Positions 43,485 through 54,069 of a stretch of DNA of 64,000 nt are shown piece after piece. A model generated the notes under the pieces. It was not told where the DNA came from, ran no database searches, and saw nothing but the letters and a program-made list of their open reading frames with translations. Position numbers and translations under genes: made by a program. How positions within the stretch are numbered: the stretch's first letter is position 1; every line of letters starts with the position of its first letter. Source of the stretch: CAVVZJ01 sp963752755 (lineage in GTDB: Bacteria; Planctomycetota; Planctomycetia; Isosphaerales; Isosphaeraceae); assembly GCA_963752755.1 (NCBI GenBank), contig CAVVZJ010000003.1:1-64000 (forward strand). Reading direction: 5' to 3'.

Positions 43485-43543
43485 ACCCAGAATCCAGTCG
43501 GGTTTTCACACCTGACCCGCCTCCCAATACCCGGAGTGTCTCC

Positions 43544-46500
43544 TTGCACCGCGAGTATCGACCGGAGGAGATGGGGCTCGGCCACATCCACGAGGCCGAC
43601 CACGACCACACCCATCACCACGATGCACACCATCGCCACGACCACGAGGCCGAGCGGCGGGCGTTGATCGCCACGACGGCGATCGTCGGCCTCCTGTTAG
43701 GTGCCGACCTCTTGCTGGCCTTGCTGGGGATGGAGGAACTGCGGCGGCCGTTCGGCGTGTCGCTCTCGCTGCTGGCGGCGGTGATCGGCGGCGGTCGGGT
43801 GGTCTATCTGGCAATCGCGGCCCTGCTGGAGGGGCGGATCGGGGCCGATATCGCCCTGGCGATCGCTTGCGTCGCGGCGGGCCTGCTGGGCGAATACTTC
43901 GTGGCGGCCGAGGTCGTCTTTATCGCCCTCTTCGGGGAATGCCTGGAGGCGTTCACCTTCGAACGGGCGCAGAGGGCCATCCAGAAGCTGCTGGAGTTTC
44001 GCCCGCGGACGGCGACCGTGCTCCGGGATGGTCGGCCGGTGGAGATCGCCGCGGATGCACTCGCGGTTGGTGATGTCCTGCTCGTCCGCCCCGGCGAACG
44101 GATCGCGGCCGATGGTGCGGTGCTCGCGGGCCGTTCCGCCGTTGAGCAGGCGATCCTGACCGGCGAGTCGATGCCGGTGGACAAGGGGGCTGGCGACCCG
44201 GTCTATACCGGCACGATCAATCAACTTGGCCAGCTGGAGGTTCGCGTCGAGCGGGTCGGGGCCGAGACGACGATGGGCCAGGTCATCCGGTTGCTGGCCG
44301 ACGCCCAGCGCAACAAGGCCCCCCTCGAACGCGCGGCCGACCGTTACGCCCGCCTCTTCCTGCCCGCCGTCCTCGTGGCGGCGACGACCGTCTTCCTCGT
44401 CACCAACGCAACTGGCCTCTGGGGCTGGTCGCGCGGTGGCAGCCGGCCGATCATCGACATCATGCCTGCTCTGGCAGTGCTCGTGGTCGCCTGCCCCTGC
44501 GCCTCGTGCTGGCGACCCCGGCCGCGGTGCTCGCGGCGACGGCCCGCCTGGCCCGTCGCGGCGTGCTGGTCAAAGGGGGCGTCGCCCTGGAGCGGCTGGC
44601 GAGGGTCGATGCGCTGGCGTTCGACAAGACCGGCACGCTCACCGAAGGACGTCCCGAGATCGGCGACCAAATCGCGCTGGCGCCCTGGTCGGATTCCGAA
44701 CTGCTCCGGCTCGCCGCCGCCGCTGAGCAATCGAGCGAGCATCCGCTGGCCCGACTGCTGGTCGCGGAGGCGAGGTCCGCGGGCCTCTCCTTGCCGGCCG
44801 TCGAGTCGTTCCAGGCACAGCCCGGCGCGGGGATCGTGGCTACGTTGACGATCGAGGACCGGCAGCCGACCGTCCTCGTGGGTAACCTTCGCCTCTTCCG
44901 GGAGCGGGACGTACCGATCCCGGCCGAGGTCGAGGAGGCGTTGCGGCAGTACGACGAATCGGGTCAGACAGCCTTGCTGGTCGCGGTCGATGGGCAGGTC
45001 GCCGGGGCGATTGGGGCCCGGGATCGCGTCCGACGCGAGGCGCACGACGTGATCCATGACCTGAAACATCTCGATATCAAAGACATTACGATCCTGACCG
45101 GCGACCGGCCGGCCGTGGCGCGGGCGGTTGGGAAGAAGGTCCACGTCAAGCAGGTCGAGGCCGAACTGACGCCGGCCGACAAGGCGGAGTGGGTTCACCG
45201 CCGGCAGCACGAGGGCCGGGTCGTCGCGATGGTCGGCGACGGGATCAACGACGCTCCGGCCCTGGCGATGGCGGATGTCGGCCTGGCGCTCGGGGGCGTC
45301 GGAACCGACATCGCGGCCGAGGCCGGGAGTATCGTCCTGATGGGCGACCCGCTCGAACCGCTCCCGGGGGCGATCCGACTGGCGCGGCGGACGGTCGCGA
45401 TCATCCGGCAAAACATCCTGATCTTCGCGTTCGGACTCAACAGCGCTGGCCGTCGATCCTCGCGGCATTGCGTGTGCTCGGGCCGGTCGCCGCGGCGATC
45501 TTCCACCAAATCGGCTCGCTGCTGGTGCTCCTGAACGCGATGCGACTGCTTGGCTTCGAGCGCAGTCGGGACTGGCCCGTCTTCGCAACCGCTGGACGAT
45601 TCGCGGCGGCCTGCCGACGATGCCGTCCCTCGGAGGTACTCCACTGGGCGTCGCATCATCGCCGGGCCTTGACGGCCGGGTTCGGCTTGCTGGCGATCGC
45701 GACCTACCTCGGCTCGGGCCTCACGGTGATCGGCCCCGAGCAGGTGGGCGTTCTCCGGCGATTCGGGCGGCACGTCCCGCCTCTGCTACGACCGGGCCTG
45801 CACTGGCGCTGGCCGTCGCCGATCGAGTCGGTGACGAAGGCGGAGCCGGGACTCGTTCGCGCCGCCCGCATCGGGGTCTCCGGACGGGCGACATCACCCG
45901 CCGGTCCGATCGCCTGGGGGACGACCCACGGCGCCGCTCGCGACGAGTCGGCACTCTTCTTCACGGGCGACGAGAACCTCGTCGAGCTTTCGGGCGTCGC
46001 CGAGTACCGCGATACGGAGGACGGCGTTCTTGATCGGGTCTTTGGCGTCGCCGACCTGGATGCCGGAGTGGCCGGAGCCGCCGAGGCGGCATTCCGCGAG
46101 GTGGTCGGGTCGCGAACGCTGGATGAGATCCTGGTTGCGGACCGGTCCGACATCGAGACGGCCCTCGGCCACACGCTCGACCGGAGGCTAGCCGAAGAAG
46201 GCTTACACGTCGCCGTCGAGCGGGTCCGGATCATCGACGCCCACCCTCCGCGCGAGGTGGTGCCGGCCTATCGCGACGTCTCCGCCTCGCTCTCTGACGC
46301 CGAGCGGTTCCGCAACGACGCCGAGGCGTATGCCGGCCAGCGGGCCTTCACGTCGGCGGCCGAGGCCCAGGAGATCCGCGACCGCGCCTCGGAGCGATCG
46401 TACGGGCTCCGAACCAGTCAGGAAGGGCAGAGCGCGGCGTTCCTCGCCCGGCAGTCAGCCCAGGCCACGCAGCCGGAGTTGACCCGCTTCCGGCTACTCT

Positions 46501-46667
46501 CCGAGACTCTCGCGACGGCACTCGCCGATCGCCCCAAGGTCTTGCTCGACCCGCGAGCCTCCGGTCGTCGCCACCTCTGGCTTGCCAATCCAGAACGCTT
46601 CGGGCTCGCCCCCGTCTCGACCCCCTATCCACCCGCCTCGGCTCTGCCCGATGAGCCGGAAGATTGA
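43544..46667 (+). CDS. P1B-type metal ATPase fused to an HflK-like SPFH domain (two frameshifts)
   Basis: About 1040 residues. The TTG at 43544 with GGAG eight bases upstream is preferred to the ATG at 43571, whose GGAGGAG is too close. Residues 14-36 are histidine-rich (HEADHDHTHHHDAHHRHDHE), and no CxxC domain is present. Then come the actuator loop LTGESMPVDKG, the membrane CPCA, DKTGTLTEG, SSEHPLARLL and VGDGINDAPALA, the signature set of heavy-metal P1B ATPases (Zn/Cd/Co-like). A missing C at 44503 and an indel near 45445 need repair. After the last ATPase helices (IFHQIGSLLVLLNAMRLLGFER) the same frame continues through a new helix into an SPFH domain (VGVLRRFGRHVPPLLRPGLHWRW, to 46667). 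Metal efflux tied to a membrane scaffold is the inferred role. Confidence 0.85.
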
Positions 46668-46682
46668 GGATCACGAATCATC

Positions 46683-47690
46683 ATGCATGAACCGATTGCT
46701 CCACCGCCGAGGACGAGCCGACGACGCTGGTTCCTGGTCGTCGCGGCGTTCGCCGGGGTCGTGCCCCTCATCGCCGCGGCGCGTTGCGTGGTGATGGTGG
46801 ACCAGACCGAGCAGGTCTATATCACCGAGTTCGGCCGGCCGGTACGCCTGATCGCGGAACCGGGTCTGCATTTCAAGTGGCCGCATCAGAGTCGCCGCGG
46901 GTTCGATCGCCGCCTGCAACTGCACGCCCCACCGCCGCGAGAAATGCTCACTCGGGACAAGAAGAACCTGGAGGTCGCCTGGTTCGTCGCCTGGAAGCTC
47001 GACGACGTCGAGCGGTTCCTCCGTTCGGTCCGCACAATCCCGGATGCCTCCGCCCGGTTGGAGGACATGGCGGCCTCGGTGCTGGCGTCCAAGATCGGGG
47101 GGAAGGACCTGGCGCAGCTTGTCCAGGTCGGCGATTCGTCGGCCCTGGGGGCCTTGATGGACGACGTCACGGGAGACCTTCGCCGGCAGGCGGGCGAGCA
47201 ATACGGAGTTGCCGTGGTGGATTGTCGCCTCAAGCGGCTGAATTATCCGGAGGAGGTCCGCTCGTCGGTCTTCGAACAGATTCGTAGCGAGCGCCGGAAG
47301 GTCGCCGCCACGACGCGGGCCGAGGGGGAGAAGGAGGCCCGGATCATCCGGAGCGACGCCGATCTTCAGCGCGCCCGGCTCCTCGCCGACGCCGAATCGG
47401 AGGCGGCCCGCACGCTCGGTGAGGGCGAGGCCGCGGCCACGCGGATCGCCAACGCGGCTCACGCCGCCGACCCGTCGTTCTACCAGTTCCTCAAGACCCT
47501 CGACACCTACCGCGTCGCGCTCGACCAGCGAACGACCCTCATCCTCTCGGCCGACAGCCCCTTCCTGCACCTGCTCACCCAGGGGCTACCCGAGCCGGGT
47601 TCGATGGGCCGCGGCCCTCGTTCCACAGCCTCGACGACCGGTGCGACGACCACGTCCGCGGCTTCCCATCCAGGCGGGGAGACGCGATGA
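46683..47690 (+). CDS. HflC-like SPFH membrane protein
   Basis: Intact, 335 residues. One N-terminal helix (RRWFLVVAAFAGVVPLIAAARCVVMV) is followed by an SPFH/Band 7 domain: VYITEFGRPVRLIAEPGLHFKWPHQS, then TRDKKNLEVAWFVAWKLDDVERFLRSV and a long charged helix (RSERRKVAATTRAEGEKEARIIRSDADLQRARLLADAES) that mediates oligomerisation. In E. coli, HflC pairs with HflK around FtsH and limits proteolysis of membrane proteins. It begins 15 bases after the ATPase/SPFH gene and its stop overlaps the next start as ATGA, so these genes are translated together. Confidence 0.9.
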   Translation: MHEPIAPPPRTSRRRWFLVVAAFAGVVPLIAAARCVVMVDQTEQVYITEFGRPVRLIAEPGLHFKWPHQSRRGFDRRLQLHAPPPREMLTRDKKNLEVAWFVAWKLDDVERFLRSVRTIPDASARLEDMAASVLASKIGGKDLAQLVQVGDSSALGALMDDVTGDLRRQAGEQYGVAVVDCRLKRLNYPEEVRSSVFEQIRSERRKVAATTRAEGEKEARIIRSDADLQRARLLADAESEAARTLGEGEAAATRIANAAHAADPSFYQFLKTLDTYRVALDQRTTLILSADSPFLHLLTQGLPEPGSMGRGPRSTASTTGATTTSAASHPGGETR

Positions 47691-48638
47691 TGCGATGGCT
47701 TGCGTTGATCCTGGTCGCGGCCTTCCTCGCCTATCTGGCGACCGGGATCGCCGTCGTGCAGCAGGACGAGCTGGGCATCGAGCGTCGCTTCGGGGCCGTC
47801 CGCTCCGAGCCGCTCCAGCCGGGACTGCACTGGGGCCTGCCCTGGGGACTCGGGTGGATCGACCGGCTCAAGACCGGACAGACGCGGACGCTCACCGTCG
47901 GAGCCCAGGGGCTCGAAGCCGCACCGTTGACCCGAGCCCCGAATCCCGAGTCGGACGACTTCCTCACTGGCGACCTCAACCTCGTGACCGTGCAGGCGAT
48001 CGTCCAGTACCGTGTGCGGGAGCCCGCTCGGTTCCTCTTCGCCGCCACGTCGGCCGAGGGGGCGTTGACCTTACTGGCCGAGTCGTCCTTGACGCGAGCC
48101 CTGGTCGAGCGGGGGATCGACACCGTCCTGACGACCGGCCGGGCGGAAATGGCGGAGCGGGTCCGGCAACTCGTTCAGGAGGAGGCGAACCGGCAAGGGC
48201 TGGGCGTCTCGGTCGTCGCGGTCCGTCTCGGTCGGGTCGCGCCGCCGGTCGCCGGTCGCGGAGGCGTTCGCCGATGCGACACGGGCCCGGAGCGATGCGA
48301 GACAGGTCGTGACTTCGGCCGAGGAGTACCGCGACCGCAACCTCGCCGAGGCCGAGGGAATGGCCCGCGAGATCGCCAACACGGCCCAGGGGCAGCACGA
48401 CCGACTTGTCGCGGTGGCACGCGGCGAGGCCGAACGATTCGAGAAGGTCCTCGCCGAGTCGCGGAAGGACCTCGACGCGACGACGAATCGCCTCTACCTC
48501 GAAGCCCTCGCCGAGTTGCTCCCGCGATTCGGCCGCAAGGTGGTCGTCGCGCCGGGTCGCGAACTCGACGTCAGCCTCTTCAGCGAGGAGGGCTCGACCG
48601 CGACCGGCCCGGAATCGTCCGGAACGTTGGGGAGGTGA
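47687..48638 (+). CDS. Second HflK-like SPFH membrane protein (one frameshift)
   Basis: About 317 residues. N-terminal helix (LALILVAAFLAYLATGIAVVQQDELG), then SPFH strands IERRFGAVRSEPLQPGLHWGLPWGLGWID, LVTVQAIVQYRVREPARFLF and GIDTVLTTGRAEMAERVRQLVQEEANRQG. An extra base near 48245 shifts the frame; after repair the charged helix continues as EAFADATRARSDARQVVTSAEEYRDRNLAEAEG and ends with LELL-type HflK tail LYLEALAELLPRFGRKVVVAPG. The start overlaps the upstream stop (ATGA). Three SPFH domains in one gene row, one fused to a pump, imply a hetero-oligomeric ring or microdomain. Confidence 0.85.
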
Positions 48639-48645
48639 GGTGGCG

Positions 48646-49216
48646 ATGAAACGACTGGTCGCGGGTTTCTTGACGGCGATCGCGATGGGCCTGCTCCTCT
48701 GGTCGGGACTCCGTCGCGAGGCCACGCCGCCCGATCGCGTCGCCGGCGAACCGGCCGATGAACCGGCTTCCGGGTCCGATGAGCCTTACTCAGGGGCCGA
48801 ATCGCACCTCCGCCAGTTGCTCGACCGCGCTCGCGAGGGCGACGTCTCGGGTTATCTCGCCGCCTTTGGCGAACCGCTCCGGGCCCGATTTGATCGCGAG
48901 GCGACCGAGCGAGGCCGCTTGCGAGTTTGCCACTGCGCTGAAGCGGGCCACCTCCGCCCGGAAGAGCCACGCGCTCTTCGCCCCCGAGCCCGACGGCCCG
49001 GATGCCTGCCGGATCACGGTCGAGTCGGTCTATCCTGACCACAACGAGCGTCAGACCTACCGGCTGGAGCGGTCCGGAGCTTCCTGGCTCGTGACGGCGC
49101 TGGAGACCGTCCGCAGTCGCATTCCCAGGATGAAGTATGGCAGCCCCGCGGGCTTCGTGGCCCCGGAAGGCGTGCCGGTATCGGTGGTCGGCGAGTCGTC
49201 GGCTGCGGACGATTGA
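48646..49216 (+). CDS. Small exported protein, possibly NTF2-like (one frameshift)
   Basis: The ATG at 48646 follows GGAGGTGAGG, which overlaps the preceding stop region. About 189 residues. The N-terminal helix (LVAGFLTAIAMGLLLWSGL) is a signal anchor. The rest (SHLRQLLDRAREGDVSGYLAAFGEPLRARF, then ITVESVYPDHNERQTYRLERSGASWLVTALETV) has the helix-helix-strand pattern of NTF2-like DUF4878 proteins. An indel near 48905-48915 shifts the frame once. Its place between the SPFH genes and the second PHP-like gene suggests a role in the same complex. Family assignment is tentative. Confidence 0.6.
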
Positions 49217-49269
49217 TCGCCACATTCGCAAGGCAACCTCTCAACATTCGCAAATTAAGGAGCACCGTC

Positions 49270-52243
49270 ATGCGGACCCGCCGCCTCGTCTGTCGCTGGC
49301 CTGTCGATGCTCGCCTGGATCGGATTCTCGGCCGTCTGGGCGGAGCCGCAGAACGCTGCCCCGGCCCCTCCGAAGCCGCTCGACCCGGAGAGTCTTCTCG
49401 GTCCGACTGATGCTGGGGCTGGGCGATGAACAGCCCACGCCCTGGAATGGCCAGGTGAAGCTGGATCGCGGCGAGGTGGTGGGACTCGAAGGCTGGCGGT
49501 TCCGTGAGGGCGACCTCGTCACGGGTCCCGAGGCCTGGCGGCGCAAAGCCGCCTGATTCGCAACGGCCCTCGCCGGAAAGCCGCGGCGAAGGCGACCGGC
49601 CCGGGTACTGCGGGGCCGACGGTCACGCCGAACGGCGTCCTCGTCTCGGTCAAGGCTCCGCTGGACGCCACGATGACGGTCGAGACGCCGAAGGGTCCCA
49701 TTTCGTTCAAGCTCTCCGACTTGGCCGACGGCGCACCCCGGCGTTACCTCGGAGGCCGGGTCGAGGCGCGTCGCGTGCCGACGGTCGTGCCGCTTGTCGA
49801 AGGCCCCGCCGAGGACGACTTCCCCGTCGCCGTAGCAGACTCCGATAGGGGCGGTCTGGGTCGTCTATGTCTCGCACGAACATCGCGGCCCGGACGCCCT
49901 CCGCGCCTTCGACGAGCGTCCGAAGAACTTCGCCGCCTTCGTCCCCAAGGGCGGCGGCGACCAGATCCGCCTGCTCCGCTTCGCCGACGGCAAGCCAGGC
50001 GAAGCGATCGAGGTCACCGATGCCGGCCTCGACGTCTGGCGGCCTTCGGTCGCATCGATCGCGACGGCAAGGTCGTCGTCGCCTGGTCGGAGCAGCGCGA
50101 GGGGAACTGGGACCTGTTCAGCCGCCGCTACGACCCGAAGGCGCGGTCCTGGTCCGACGCGCGTCCGCCTGACGACCGACCCCGGCTCCGACGCGGACGT
50201 CGTGCTGGCGTCCGACTCCGAGCACGGCGTCTGGATGGCCTGGCAGGCCTGGCGCAACGGACAGGCCGACATCTTCGTCGGCCCGATCGACGACCCGGAT
50301 CGGTCGCACGCGGTCGCGAAGACCGCGGCGAACGAGTGGTTCCCCGCCCTCGCGATCGGCAAGGATGCCCTGCATGTGGCCTTCGACTCCTATGAATCCG
50401 GCAACTACGACGTGAGGCTCTGGACCGCCCCTTTGAAGGAGACCGCCGTCGGTGTCGAGGACAGTCGCCGTCGCCGACTCCTCGAAGTGCGAATATCGCC
50501 CCTCGATCGCGGTGGACCCGAAGGGCCGGGTCTGGGTCGCCTTCGAGGAACGGACCGAGAACTGGGGCAAGGACGCGGAGAACCTGGTGGAAGGTCAGGG
50601 GTCGAGCCTGTATCGAGCCAGCGCCGTGCGGGTCCGTTGCCTGGACGGCGACCGCGTGCTCGAAGCGCCGGACCCCGTGGCCGACGTGAGCGAGGGCTTA
50701 CGTCGAATGAATAGCTATCCGCGCCTGGCGTGCGATCCGACGGGTCGGATCTGGCTCCTCTTCCGCCATCGCCAGGAGGCAGTCTGGGGCAACAACGCGG
50801 TGATGGTCGTCGGGGGCGTCTGGCTCGAATACGCCACGTCCCTGGCCGGCGAATCGTGGGAGCCTCCGATGCTCCTGCCTCGAAGCGACGGCCTGCTCGA
50901 CAACCGCCCGGCGATCGCGTTCCCCAAGGGGGGCACACCGCTGGTCTTCTACAGCAGCGATCGGCGTCTCCGCAATGAGGTCGAGTTCACGCCAGAGCTG
51001 CGGCGACGTTACTACACGCATTCGGGGACGCCGGAGGGTGTGGTCGATAACGACCTCCAGGTCGCGGCCTTGCCGGTCCGGACTGAGTCGGTCAGCGGAG
51101 CCAAACTGGCCCCGGTCGTCGCCGAGCCACCGACGGCCCCGGTCCACCCTAACGAGGCCGAGGACGTCGCCCGGATGCGCTCCTATCGCATCCAGGCCGG
51201 CGGCAAGACCTATCAGCTCGCCCGCGGCGAGTTCCACCGCCATTCCGAGATCTCGCAGGACGGCGGCAGCGACGGCTCGCTCGAAGACTTCTGGCGCTAC
51301 GCGATCGACACCGGCCGGCTCGACTGGATCGGTAACGGCGACCACGACAACGGCGGCAGCAAGGAATACACCTGGTGGCTCGTCCAGAAGACGACCGACC
51401 TATACCACAACCCGCCCGCGTTCGTCCCCATGTTCTGTTACGAGCGCAGCGTCTCCTACCCGCATGGCCACCGGAATGCCATGTTCCCGCGCCGAGGCAT
51501 GCGGACCCTGCCCCGGCTGGTGGACGAGCGGGGCGTCAGCGACAACGATACCAAGATGTTCTACGCTTACCTCCGCGAGCTGGGGGGCATCTGCGCCTCG
51601 CACACCTCCGGTACCGGCATGGGCACCGACTGGCGCGACAATGACCCGAAGGTCGAGCCGTTCGTCGAGATCTTCCAGGGGCACCGCAACTCCTACGAGC
51701 ACCTCGGCGCCCCCCGCGTGGCCCGCCGGCCGGGCGAGGCGATCGGCGGCTTCCGGCCGCTCGGCATGGTCTGGAATGCCCTGGCGATGCAGTATCGACT
51801 CAGCTTCCAGTCGTCCAGCGATCATATCTCCACCCACATCAGCTTCGCCATCGCGATCACCGAGGATCGGAGCCGCGAGGCGATCTTCGACGCCTTCTCG
51901 AAGCGTCATTGCTACGCCGCGACCGACAACATCCTGCTCGATGTCCGCATCGGCGAGCACCTGATGGGCGACGAGTTCGCGGCCGACGGCCCGGTCCGCC
52001 TGAAGGTCATGGCCCACGGTACCCGGCCGATCGCCAGGGTGGATATTATTAAAGACTTTATGTACGTCTATTCGACGGAGCCGCACAACGACCCCGATGG
52101 TGTCGTTCGAGTGGACGGACGAGGAAAAGCGCCCGGCTGGCTTGAGCTGGTACTATGTCCGCGTGATGCAGGAAGACGGCGAGATCGCCTGGGGAAGCCC
52201 GTTCTGGGTCCACCAGCCGGAGAGCACGCTGGACGAGAAGTAA
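49270..52243 (+). CDS. Exported PHP-like metal-dependent hydrolase (paralogue 2, frameshifted)
   Basis: About 990 residues. The ATG at 49270 follows TAAGGAG. The signal peptide must be read across frames (LSMLAWIGFSAVWA, cleavage before EPQN). Domain order and motifs repeat those of the gene at 40331: LGLGDEQPTPWNGQVKLDRG, propeller strands WMAWQAWRNGQADIFV, then REFHRHSE-type GEFHRHSEI, NGDHDNGG, CASHTSGTGMGTDWRDNDP, FQGHRNSYEH and SSSDHISTH. Several indels between 49300 and 50200 and one near 52100 break it. The linker has only RRKAAAKA in place of the long Lys-rich repeat. The tail reads SWYYVRVMQEDGEIAWGSPFWV as in paralogue 1. Confidence 0.78.
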
Positions 52244-52260
52244 CATCTTCGGAATCGGTT

Positions 52261-52297
52261 CGGCCCACCGATTTCCTTTCCAGAAAACGGTGGGCCG
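52261..52297. terminator. Terminator hairpin after the ATPase/SPFH block
   Basis: CGGCCCACCG (52261-52270) and CGGTGGGCCG (52288-52297) form a perfect 10-bp stem around a 17-base A/T/C-rich loop, 18 bases after the stop of the second PHP-like gene. It also faces the stop of the convergent gene at 52496. It marks the likely end of the gene block. Confidence 0.7.
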
Positions 52298-52495
52298 AGC
52301 ACACGGTCTCCGCTCGATCGCGGCCGGATGGCCGCCGCCCAGCGAACTGGAGCGTCTCGAAGTCGGCAGGCAGACCCGAGACAACTCAAAGCTTGAACAA
52401 CCGGAGTAGGCTCGGGCTGCGAGGCTCAAGTTGTCCATCCGGGTTGGTTCCTCTCAGCAGCACTTTTCTGCTGACGGCCGATTCGACGGCTTCTC

Positions 52496-53884
52496 TTACC
52501 GATCGATCCGGCGAAACATGGCCATGAAATTCTCCTCCAGCTCCGGGGCGTCCTCGATCGGGACGCGGCGGAAGCCGGCTGACTCGATCTCCTTGACGAA
52601 GGTCTGCTGATCAGCCCGGATGTGCTCGAGGATGAATGGCTTGCTCTGGCCCTCGCGACGGTCGAACTCGACGAGGAAGATCCGCCCGCCCGGCCTGAGG
52701 GCCTTGTGGATCGTGGCCAGCACGGCCTGGTGGTCTTCGAGGTGGTGATAGACATCGGCGAAGAAGACGACATCGACGGAGTCCGGCGGCAGGTTCGTCG
52801 ATTCCTGCGTCCCCTGGATGGTCTGGATATTCTCCAGGCCCTGCTTCCTGGCCTCGCGGGCGATGTGTTCGAGAAAGGGTTTGGCGATGTCCACGGCATA
52901 CACCTTCCCCTTCGGACCGACCGCCTCGGCGAAGAGTCGGGTGAAGAAGCCCGTGCCCGCACCAATGTCGGCCACCGACATCCCGGGTTCGAGCCCCATC
53001 GCCTTCACGATCTCCTTCCGCCTGGCGTATACTTCGCGCGACTCGCTCTCGAAGTCGCTTGATGTAATCCTCGACGTTCGGATTCTGGAACGACTTGTTG
53101 ATGTCCTTGGGCGTCTCGGACTTGGGTTGGTCCTGACTCGCCGCCGCCAGGAGCGGTCGGACGCGGATATTGCGGAAGGCGACGGGACCGTGGTCGCCCT
53201 GGAGGAGGATTGGACCGCTGGCGACCTCGCGGTTGTGCCAGGCGTGCCCGGTCGGGTAGGTCAACTCCTGATTCTCGTGCAGAAGCTGGCCGTTGAGCAC
53301 CACGCGGGCAAAGCGGGCATTGGCGGTCTTCTTCCCCTCGGTGTCGAACCGGGGGCCTGGAAGCGATGTCGAGGGTTTGCCACTCGCCCGGCGTCTTGGT
53401 GGCGTTGACCCTGGGGGGATAGCCGTCGTCGATATGATGATACTTCGGGAGCAACTCGGCCCGGGGATAGATGCCGCCGCAGTCGCTCGCCGTCGGTTTG
53501 TCGTGGCCCCAGCTATCAGCAATCTGGATCTCGTAATGACCGTGAAGCTTCACGCCGGAATTCGAGCCCTTTGGCACGGTGAACTCGACGTGAAGCTCGA
53601 CGTCGCCGAACTTGTCGTTGGTGACAAGGTTGCGCGAGCGTCCGCTTGGGCCGTTGTAGAGGATCTCGCCAGGAGCCGGTCTCTGCCTCGAAAAGGCGGG
53701 GATTCTCGGTGCGGAGGTGAACCGCCTGGACGAACTCCCAGCGATCGTGAGGCGATTGCCAGGCGTTGAGGTTGCTCGGGATCAACTCGACCCAGCCGTC
53801 TTCCGCTGCCAGGGAGGGCCACGGCCAGGCACCGAGCAACACGATGAGCGGGACGAACCGGCCGAGGATTGAGGGACGTGTCAT
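52496..53884 (-). CDS. DUF1080 domain fused to a SAM-dependent methyltransferase (frameshifted)
   Basis: About 460 residues starting at ATG 53884 (AAGGAG upstream). A signal peptide (FVPLIVLLGAWPWPSLAA) precedes a DUF1080/3-keto-disaccharide hydrolase domain: FGDVELHVEFTVPKGSNSGVKLHGHYEIQIADSWG, ASDCGGIYPRAELLPKY, then HAWHNREVASGPILLQGDHGPVAFRNIRV. It continues through SFQNPNVEDYIKR into a class I methyltransferase: SVADIGAGTGFFTRLFAE (motif I), VDVVFFADVYHHLEDH and LRPGGRIFLVEFDRREG. Indels near 53670, 53360 and 53040 break the frame. An exported methyltransferase is unusual because SAM is cytoplasmic, so the junction should be checked. Confidence 0.75.
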
Positions 53885-54069
53885 GGTCCGCTCCTTGAGG
53901 GTGTTTGGGAAGCGACGCACGACATGATGGTAATTCGACGGACGCCGATTTCAACGGTGCCACGACGCTTCGGTGGCGGATTCTTCTCGGAAGTAAAAGA
54001 CCGCGCCGACCAGGAGAGGTCGGCACGGTCCGATGGTCAAACGGCTGGTGATGGCCGCAACCTGGCGGC

